A DNA stretch of 5,966 nt from positions 1 to 5,966 of the forward strand of contig CAMBHV010000099.1 of assembly GCA_945867255.1 (NCBI GenBank), in the 5' to 3' direction. This DNA is from an uncultured Clostridia bacterium (GTDB lineage: Bacteria > Bacillota > Clostridia > Oscillospirales > Ruminococcaceae). The position numbers and the translations under genes are program-made. The notes beneath the pieces were generated by a model, which was not told the DNA's origin, ran no database searches, and saw nothing but the letters and a program-made list of their open reading frames with translations. Position 1 is the first letter of the stretch. Each line of letters opens with the position of its first letter. Below are positions 1 to 5,164 of this stretch, one piece after another.

Positions 1-2078
1 AAGTGTGGAACCTGGTGTTCAGCCAGTTTGATTCGGACGGTGCGGGCAATTACACGCGCCTGGAAAAGCCCAATATCGATACCGGTATGGGGTTGGAGCG
101 CCTTGCCTGTGTGATGCAGGGTGTAAGCAACATGTTCGAAGTGGACACTGTGCGCAACATTTTGAACCATGTGGAAAAGATCACCGGCAAAAAGTATGGC
201 GAAGATGACGCGCAGGACATTTCCATCCGCGTGATTACAGACCATATTCGTTCCACCGTGTTCATGGTATCGGATGGCATTCTTCCCTCCAACGAGGGCC
301 GCGGCTACGTGCTGCGCCGCCTGTTGCGCCGTGCTGCGCGCCATGGCCGCATGCTGGGCGTAACGCGCCCGTTCCTGGCAGAACTGTGTGACACCGTAAT
401 TCAGGAGAACGGCGGCGCATACCCGGAACTGGTGGAGCATTCGGATTATATTAAAAAGACCATTGCTGCTGAGGAAGAGCGCTTCTCGCGCACCATTGAC
501 CAGGGCCTTGCGATCCTGAATACCATGATCGAAAATCTGAAAGATGCTGCGGCCGAAGGCGCAAAGCGTATTCTTTCTGGCCTGGACGCCTTTAAGTTGA
601 ATGATACGTTTGGTTTCCCGCTGGATCTGACCAAAGAAATTGTGGCCGAGCAGGGCATCATGGTGGACGAAGAGGGCTTTGCCGCGGCGCTGAAAAAACA
701 GCGCGATACTGCCCGTGCGGACCGCCTGAGCCGGGATATCTCCGGCTGGGCTGCAGATTTGTTTGGTGCGGTGGACGCGCCGGCTACAGAGTTCCTTGGC
801 TATGATACACTGCAGGCGCAGGCCAAAGTAGTGGCACTTTCGGACGGCGACGAACTGGCCGATGCGGTGGCAACAGATGACGGCGAAAAGGAAGGCATTC
901 TGGTGGTGCTGGATCGCACGCCGTTCTACGCGGAAAGCGGCGGTCAGGTGGCAGACACCGGAACATTGGAAACGGCTGAGGGTACAAAGCTGGCCGTGCG
1001 TGCAGTGAAAAAGACACCCAAAGGTTTCTTTGTTCACACCTGCGTGTTAAAAGAAGGCATGCTGAAAACAGGTGATACCGTCACAGCTTCTGTGGATGCG
1101 GCGCGTCGCCATGCTATCATGCGTAACCACACGGCCGCGCACCTTCTGCAAAAGGCATTGCGCGAAGTGCTGGGCAACCATGTGCATCAGGCTGGTTCTT
1201 ATGAAGATGACGAGCGCGTGCGTTTCGAATTTACACATTTCTCTGCCGTTACCCCGCAACAGCTGGAGCAGGTAGAGCATATCGTGAACGAAAAGATTCT
1301 GGAAGCGCTGCCTGTCACGGTGAATGTGATGCCCCTGGAAGAGGCAAAGAAGATGGGAGCCATGGCGCTGTTTGGCGAAAAATATGGCGAGACAGTGCGC
1401 GTGGTAGATGCAAGCGGATGGAGCACCGAATTCTGCGGCGGCACCCACGTGAAGAACACTGCGGAAGTGGGTTGCTTCAAAATTCTCAGTGAGGCCAGCG
1501 TGGCGGCAGGCATCCGCCGCATCGAGGGCACCACAGGTTGGGGCGTGCTGAAGCTGCTGGAAGAAAAGACAGACGTCATCGCGCAGGTGGCGGGCACGCT
1601 GAAGGTTTCGAACGTACATGACCTGCCCGCGCGTGCGGCAGCTGTGGCGGGCGAAGTGAAGGCTTTGCAGAAAGAGCTGGACGAGCTGAAGGCCCGAGAG
1701 GCGCGCGGCAAGCTGGACGGCCTGTTTGAAAATGCCAAAGAGGTACAGGGCATCAAGCTGTTCACGCTGTATCTTACCGGCACGCCCACCGAAACAGTGC
1801 GCACCATGTGTGACACAGCGCGTGAGAAGGCCGAATGCAGCATCACGGCTATCATTGCGGAAAACGAGGGTAAGTATTCTCTGGCAGTGGCTGTGGGCAA
1901 GCAGGCCCAGGCCAAGGGCCTTGCGGCAGGCAAACTGGCGAAAGAGATTGCGGCTGTGGCCGGCGGCAATGGCGGCGGCAAGCCCGACTTCGCTATGGCC
2001 GGTATCCGTGACGCTTCCAAGATCGATGATGCGCTGAATGCGGTGGAGAGCATTGTGGAAAAAGCGCTGAATGCATGA
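1..2078 (+). CDS. alaS: Alanyl-tRNA synthetase, 5'-truncated by the window edge
   Basis: This enzyme charges tRNA-Ala with alanine in the cytoplasm through an alanyl-AMP intermediate and removes mischarged Ser or Gly. The frame is open from the first base. The GTG at 3-5 is an internal valine codon (family context xWNLVF), not a start. Counting that codon as residue 1, 691 residues are present. Class II motif 3, TGMGLERLA, lies at 27-35. The editing domain shows PFYAESGGQVAD at 307-318, the zinc-binding HTAAH at 376-380 and CGGTH at 478-482. A coiled-coil-like stretch lies at about 545-570, then the C-Ala domain with its glycine-rich GGNGGGKPDFAMAG at 654-667. Full-length bacterial AlaRS is about 870-880 residues, so roughly 190-210 N-terminal residues (motifs 1 and 2) lie outside the window. 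All visible editing-site residues are intact. The stop is TGA at 2076-2078. The HINT gene follows after 73 bp on the same strand. Identification is very secure. Confidence 0.98.
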   Translation, partial: VWNLVFSQFDSDGAGNYTRLEKPNIDTGMGLERLACVMQGVSNMFEVDTVRNILNHVEKITGKKYGEDDAQDISIRVITDHIRSTVFMVSDGILPSNEGRGYVLRRLLRRAARHGRMLGVTRPFLAELCDTVIQENGGAYPELVEHSDYIKKTIAAEEERFSRTIDQGLAILNTMIENLKDAAAEGAKRILSGLDAFKLNDTFGFPLDLTKEIVAEQGIMVDEEGFAAALKKQRDTARADRLSRDISGWAADLFGAVDAPATEFLGYDTLQAQAKVVALSDGDELADAVATDDGEKEGILVVLDRTPFYAESGGQVADTGTLETAEGTKLAVRAVKKTPKGFFVHTCVLKEGMLKTGDTVTASVDAARRHAIMRNHTAAHLLQKALREVLGNHVHQAGSYEDDERVRFEFTHFSAVTPQQLEQVEHIVNEKILEALPVTVNVMPLEEAKKMGAMALFGEKYGETVRVVDASGWSTEFCGGTHVKNTAEVGCFKILSEASVAAGIRRIEGTTGWGVLKLLEEKTDVIAQVAGTLKVSNVHDLPARAAAVAGEVKALQKELDELKAREARGKLDGLFENAKEVQGIKLFTLYLTGTPTETVRTMCDTAREKAECSITAIIAENEGKYSLAVAVGKQAQAKGLAAGKLAKEIAAVAGGNGGGKPDFAMAGIRDASKIDDALNAVESIVEKALNA

Positions 2079-2099
2079 GCATACTATGGCTGAAGGCGC

Positions 2100-2115
2100 A
2101 TGGCGCCCACGCCAT
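2100..2115 (+). other. Short hairpin in the alaS-hinT gap
   Basis: ATGGCG at 2100-2105 pairs perfectly with CGCCAT at 2110-2115 across the four-base loop CCCA. A competing pairing, GGCGC (2095-2099) with GCGCC (2103-2107), overlaps it. No T run follows (the next bases are ttcaacgtg), so it does not look like an efficient intrinsic terminator and transcription probably reads through into hinT. It could be a weak attenuator or chance. Confidence 0.3.
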
Positions 2116-2136
2116 TTCAACGTGTTTGAACTGCAG

Positions 2137-2144
2137 AAAGGAGG
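2137..2144 (+). promoter_or_regulatory. Strong ribosome binding site for hinT
   Basis: AAAGGAGG lies 7 bases upstream of the ATG at 2152. It is an almost ideal match to the anti-Shine-Dalgarno sequence, fixes the start codon and predicts good translation. It is the strongest Shine-Dalgarno sequence in the window. Confidence 0.9.
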
Positions 2145-2151
2145 CTTTTGA

Positions 2152-2490
2152 ATGGATTGTCTGTTCTGTAACATGGCTGCCGGCAACATTCCGGTGAACA
2201 AGGTGTATGAAGACGATACGGTGTTGGCGTTTTATGACATTGACCCGCAGGCCCCGGTGCATGTGCTGGTGATCCCCAAAATGCACATTGCCTCGCCTTC
2301 GCATATCACGCCGGAGAATTCGTCTGTGGTGGCCCGTGTGTTTGAAGTGATTGCGAAACTGGCCGGTGAGCTTGGCCTGGAAAAAGGGTATCGTGTTGTA
2401 ACAAATTGCGGTGCCGATGGCGGCCAAAGTGTGCCGCACCTGCATTTTCATGTGCTGGGCAAACGCAGCCTTGCATGGCCTCCGGGCTGA
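2152..2490 (+). CDS. hinT: HIT family (HINT-type) nucleotide phosphoramidase/hydrolase
   Basis: This is a small cytoplasmic purine-nucleotide hydrolase of the histidine triad superfamily. HINT proteins cleave adenosine phosphoramidates and aminoacyl-AMPs, releasing AMP. The protein is 112 residues, the normal length. The triad HLHFHVL is at 96-102, and by homology the middle His98 is the nucleophile. The C-terminal end AWPPG is close to that of human HINT1 (NWPPG), which argues for the HINT branch rather than Fhit or GalT. Cys3 and Cys6 form a CxxC that, with a His near 45 (PKMH) and His96, matches the zinc site of bacterial HIT proteins such as B. subtilis Hit. The conserved segment with DIDPQAPVHVLVIPK at 29-43 is present. 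The start is fixed by the AAAGGAGG upstream. The gene sits 73 bp after alaS and 44 bp before the phosphoribosyltransferase. The family is certain; the in vivo substrate is not known. Confidence 0.96.
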   Translation: MDCLFCNMAAGNIPVNKVYEDDTVLAFYDIDPQAPVHVLVIPKMHIASPSHITPENSSVVARVFEVIAKLAGELGLEKGYRVVTNCGADGGQSVPHLHFHVLGKRSLAWPPG

Positions 2491-2518
2491 TGTTCTCACG
2501 GTTTTTTACCCAACAAAG

Positions 2519-2524
2519 AAAGGA
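2519..2524 (+). promoter_or_regulatory. Ribosome binding site that sets the phosphoribosyltransferase start
   Basis: AAAGGA (2519-2524) lies 10 bases before the ATG at 2535. The frame is open upstream to 2406, but that extension would overlap the end of hinT and reads as compositional noise, so this site and the family N-terminus (MRKTYTLQVAGLERELP) decide the start. A nearer ATG at 2528 opens only a 14-codon frame in another phase. Confidence 0.7.
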
Positions 2525-2534
2525 AGCATGTATC

Positions 2535-3077
2535 ATGCGCAAAACCTATACTCTTCAGGTGGCAGGCCTTGAGCGCGAGCTGCCGTTGTGCCCCGTGAAT
2601 GACAAGATGGACATTGCGGCGTTCATCATGTTCAGCGATGTGGAGCTTACTATTGCGTGTGCAAAAGCCCTGCTGGAAAAACTGCCGGAATTTGATGTGA
2701 TCGTTACGGCAGAGGCAAAGGGCATTCCACTTGCATATGAAATGAGCCGTCAAAGCGGAAAAAAGTATATTCCTGCGCGCAAGGGCCCCAAGCTGTATAT
2801 GGAGAAGCCTGTTATCGTAAAAGATAAATCTATCACTACGGCTGCCGAACAGACGCTTGTGATAGATCAGAAAGACCTGGATTACATGCAGGGCAAGCGC
2901 GTGGTGATCGTGGACGACGTAATCTCCACAGGCGGCAGCCTGCATGCGCTGGAGGCGCTGGTGTCCAAAAGCGATTGCACCGTGGTGGCTCGCGCAGCTG
3001 TGCTTGCGGAAGGCGACGCGGCAGACCGCGGTGATATCACCTTCCTTGCGCCGTTGCCTTTGTTCTTCCACGATTGA
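2535..3077 (+). CDS. Adenine-type phosphoribosyltransferase (apt-like)
   Basis: This is a type I phosphoribosyltransferase of 180 residues, predicted to join a purine base (probably adenine, giving AMP) to PRPP in purine salvage. The PRPP-binding signature VVIVDDVISTGGS is at 123-135, with the paired acidic residues Asp127 and Asp128 and the following STGG loop. VIVTAEAKGIPLAYEM at 55-70 matches the conserved pyrophosphate-loop region of Apt/Xpt enzymes (the segment around EAKGI). A flexible-loop candidate follows, ARKGPKLYMEKP at 81-92. The N-terminus (YTLQVAGLERELP) is unlike the classic Apt opening (which has a PKPGI.F.DI motif) and resembles a clostridial Apt-like subfamily, so base preference is inferred and xanthine or a regulatory role cannot be excluded. 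It follows hinT by 44 bp, and its TGA overlaps the ATG of comEC by one base. Length and motifs look intact. Confidence 0.85.
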   Translation: MRKTYTLQVAGLERELPLCPVNDKMDIAAFIMFSDVELTIACAKALLEKLPEFDVIVTAEAKGIPLAYEMSRQSGKKYIPARKGPKLYMEKPVIVKDKSITTAAEQTLVIDQKDLDYMQGKRVVIVDDVISTGGSLHALEALVSKSDCTVVARAAVLAEGDAADRGDITFLAPLPLFFHD

Positions 3078-5164
3078 TGCGCCGCCCGGTATATGGCTTT
3101 GGCCTTGTGTTCTGCCTGGCCTGCCTTGCGGGTGTATTCATGCCGCTGCCGGCCATATGGCTGGCAGCGGTTTTGTGTATGCCGGTGTTTTTTGTGCTGC
3201 GGCGCGTATGCCTGCCCGCGCGCAGGGGCATGGCGCTTGTGTGCTGCGCGGCCGCCTGCCTTGGCTTCTTGTGGCGTGGAGTATATACGCTGACTGTGAT
3301 ACGGCCGGCCGGAATGCTCGCAGGCATCACGGCGCAGGTGCAGGCCGTGGTACGGCAGACAACTGCGAGTTACCTTCCCGGCAGCGTGAATGCCACGGTA
3401 CATATCACGCATATCGATGGATGTCCAGCTGATTTTTATGCTTATCTGGAAGCGGTGCCTGGCCTTGCCGTGGGGGATATATTGGAAGCACAGGCTACAT
3501 TTGTGCAACCGGAAGATTCTGTGTATGCCCGCGCACGCCGTGCGGATGGTGTGTACCTGGATGCCAGGGTACAAAATGTTTGCTACCTTGGTAGCACAGG
3601 TGGGCTAACTGGTGTGGCGAGAAAGGCACGGGCTGAACTTTGCAGTGCATTGACACGTCTTTTGGGCCAACCGGCAGGTGGTGTGGCACGTGCAGCGGCA
3701 TTTGGTGATAAGGCTGCGCTGGATACCACCGTGCTTGACGCTTTTCGCAAAGCCGGGCTTTCGCATGTGTTGGTGGTTTCAGGCCTTCACTTCTCGGCGG
3801 CCTCTGGTGCATTGTATTTTCTTTTGCGCAAATGGCTGCGCCGCCGTGGGGCAGCGGCCGTATCGCTTGCCGTGGTTGTGTGGTTTTTGATGATGACGGG
3901 TTTTACCCCCAGTGCCGTGCGTGCGGCTGTGGCACTGGCAATGGTGTACGGCGGCATGCTGGGGTGGCGTAAAAGCGACGGCCGCACGGCCCTGGGCGCA
4001 GCAGGCGTGCTTTTGTGTGTGCTTACGGGGCCGGATGCCGTGCTGGATGTGGGGGCGCAACTTTCGTTTTCTGCTGCGCTGGCGGTGCTTTGGGCCGGGG
4101 AACAAACAGCGCGTTGGGGGCGCAGGCCGCCGGGCAGGTTTTCCTTTTTGGCACGCCCCGTGCGGGACGCCTTGTTTATTTCGGCCTGCGCGTGCCTTGT
4201 CACCTTACCCGTTTTGTGTACAGCAGGGCTTGGCACCAGCGTGTTTACCCCGCTGGCAAACCTGATGGTGGTGCCTGCGGTGCCGGTTGTGGTGCTGGCA
4301 GGGCAGGGGGCGGCGTTGTGTGCCCTGTGCCCGCCGCTTGTATTTCTGGCGCGTTTGCTGGGGCTGATGTGTGGGCTAGCGGTACGCTGGCTTGTATTTG
4401 TATGCAATGCGTTCAGCGCGTTGCCGGGGCAGGTATATCCGGGCGGAATGTTTGCCTTTGTTGCGGCGTGCGCCGTGTGCGCGCTGTGGTTCAGCCAGCG
4501 CCGCTTTCGCGTGCCTGTGGGTGTGGCAGCGGCTTTGACAGCCATGTTTGCTTCATTGGTGCTGGGCGGCTATGCCCTGGCAAATGCCGGGGTGGTGCAT
4601 ATTGTTCCGGTAGGCGGTGGGGTAAACCCATCGCTTGCCATTACACAAGGCGGCTTTACCGCCGTGGTGTTTCGCGGCGGGGAACAAAGCGCCGCGCGGG
4701 TTGCAGAAGAGCTGGCACAGCTAAACCGCACACAGGTGGATTTTGTCCTGGACCTTCGCATCAAACCGCAACCGCAGGCGGTGCAAAGTGCACTTTGCCC
4801 TGCGCAGTATGTTGCCATGGCGCAAACGCAAACCGCGGGTGGCGCATATGGCCCGTTCCGTGATATAATGTTTTACACAAGAAGGCAGGGAAACGGCAAC
4901 TTTGTGTGCATTCAGGTAAACGGGTATACTCTGGCGGCAAGTTGCGGCAAGGTTTCTGCCGGGGGATATGCGCCGGTGGATGTCTATTTTTGTGCTTCTA
5001 CCCCTGCTGAAGATATTCAGGCGGGCACAGTGTGGCTGCCGGCTGCACCTTCGGTGCAGCCGGATGAGACCCTTTTTTGTGTGCGCAGCACACAGCAGGC
5101 GCAGCTTCTGGTGCGCGGGCCTGGTAGTATTCGATGGAAAGGAGTAACACATGAGTTTTCGTGA
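3077..5164 (+). CDS. comEC: ComEC/Rec2 competence DNA channel with degenerate C-terminal domain
   Basis: This inner-membrane protein carries single-stranded DNA into the cell during natural transformation. It has 695 residues. Hydrophobic segments at about 5-43 and 53-67 are followed by a soluble OB-like (DUF4131-type) region at about 80-170 ending in the family pattern ARARRADGVYL (151-161). The Competence channel domain spans about 190-500, with the signature GLSHVLVVSGLHFS at 227-240, GFTPSAVRAAVALAM at 275-289 and QLSFSAALAVL at 328-338, and many membrane helices to about 498. From 505 on, the position of the metallo-beta-lactamase-like domain is filled, but DVGQGD reads PVGGGVN (511-517) and no HxDxDH-type motif follows VDFVLDL (554-560). 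ATG at 3077 is chosen over TTG at 3074 because it overlaps the previous stop (TGATG). There is no Shine-Dalgarno sequence, so translational coupling is likely. holA begins inside its end. The channel assignment is secure; nuclease function of the C-terminus is doubtful. Confidence 0.95.
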   Translation: MRRPVYGFGLVFCLACLAGVFMPLPAIWLAAVLCMPVFFVLRRVCLPARRGMALVCCAAACLGFLWRGVYTLTVIRPAGMLAGITAQVQAVVRQTTASYLPGSVNATVHITHIDGCPADFYAYLEAVPGLAVGDILEAQATFVQPEDSVYARARRADGVYLDARVQNVCYLGSTGGLTGVARKARAELCSALTRLLGQPAGGVARAAAFGDKAALDTTVLDAFRKAGLSHVLVVSGLHFSAASGALYFLLRKWLRRRGAAAVSLAVVVWFLMMTGFTPSAVRAAVALAMVYGGMLGWRKSDGRTALGAAGVLLCVLTGPDAVLDVGAQLSFSAALAVLWAGEQTARWGRRPPGRFSFLARPVRDALFISACACLVTLPVLCTAGLGTSVFTPLANLMVVPAVPVVVLAGQGAALCALCPPLVFLARLLGLMCGLAVRWLVFVCNAFSALPGQVYPGGMFAFVAACAVCALWFSQRRFRVPVGVAAALTAMFASLVLGGYALANAGVVHIVPVGGGVNPSLAITQGGFTAVVFRGGEQSAARVAEELAQLNRTQVDFVLDLRIKPQPQAVQSALCPAQYVAMAQTQTAGGAYGPFRDIMFYTRRQGNGNFVCIQVNGYTLAASCGKVSAGGYAPVDVYFCASTPAEDIQAGTVWLPAAPSVQPDETLFCVRSTQQAQLLVRGPGSIRWKGVTHEFS
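3552..3596 (+). repeat. Two adjacent inverted repeats inside comEC
   Basis: TGTACCTGG (3552-3560) pairs with CCA plus GGTACA (3564-3573) around the loop ATG, with one bulged G at 3567. Eight bases later, TGCTACC (3581-3587) pairs with GGTAGCA (3590-3596) around a two-base loop. Both lie in the coding sequence after the OB-like domain (roughly residues 159-173). They could form consecutive mRNA stem-loops, but no role is evident. Confidence 0.3.
4783..4798. repeat. 16-bp perfect palindrome inside comEC
   Basis: GCAAAGTGCACTTTGC is a perfect palindrome, centred between 4790 and 4791. It lies in the degenerate C-terminal part of comEC. It resembles a dyad operator in form, but it is mid-gene and nothing else marks a promoter, so chance or a local binding site are both possible. 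Confidence 0.35.
5039..5078 (+). other. 11-bp perfect hairpin plus T tract in comEC, upstream of holA
   Basis: CCGGCTGCACC (5039-5049) pairs perfectly with GGTGCAGCCGG (5053-5063) around the loop TTC. Six T residues lie at 5073-5078. The stem is GC-rich and very stable, but nine bases (5064-5072) separate it from the T tract, which is longer than in a standard intrinsic terminator. It ends 87 bases before the holA start. Possible roles are partial attenuation before holA, an mRNA processing or stabilising barrier, or coincidence of codons for PAAPSVQP. Seen directly as sequence; function is inference. Confidence 0.45.
5138..5144 (+). promoter_or_regulatory. Ribosome binding site for holA within comEC
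   Basis: AAAGGAG lies 6 bases before the ATG at 5151 and is wholly inside the comEC coding sequence. It gives holA its own strong initiation signal, unlike comEC, which has none. Confidence 0.88.

Noticed and set aside
3..5. GTG at the window start as the alaS start codon
   Set aside because: It encodes an internal valine just upstream of motif 3; about 200 residues of the catalytic domain must lie before it.
1199..2053. Second antisense open frame of 284 codons in alaS
   Set aside because: It has Ser/Ala/Pro-rich noise composition and is a by-product of codon bias in alaS.
2079..2151. Promoter for hinT between alaS and hinT
   Set aside because: TACTAT near 2083 resembles a -10 box, but no -35 element lies at proper spacing; unsupported.
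1047..2201. Long antisense open frame of 384 codons across alaS
   Set aside because: It mirrors the strongly supported alaS gene in a GC-rich region, has no family resemblance or low-noise domain pattern, and has no plausible ribosome binding site.
2466..2508. Possible intrinsic terminator at the end of hinT (CAGCC/GGCTG stem, then T6 at 2502-2507)
   Set aside because: The stem is only 5 bp with a large loop and the T run is over 10 bases away; not convincing.
2406..2534. Extended N-terminus for the phosphoribosyltransferase
   Set aside because: It would overlap the end of hinT by 85 bases, reads as Arg/Cys/Trp-rich noise, and a ribosome binding site plus the family-type N-terminus support the ATG at 2535.
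3787..4545. Antisense open frame of 252 codons within comEC
   Set aside because: Low-complexity Ala/Thr/Pro composition opposite a membrane protein gene; no start signal.
4015..4863. Out-of-phase + strand frame of 282 codons within comEC
   Set aside because: It is Cys/Gly/Arg-rich noise overlapping the clearly coding comEC frame, which carries the channel motifs.
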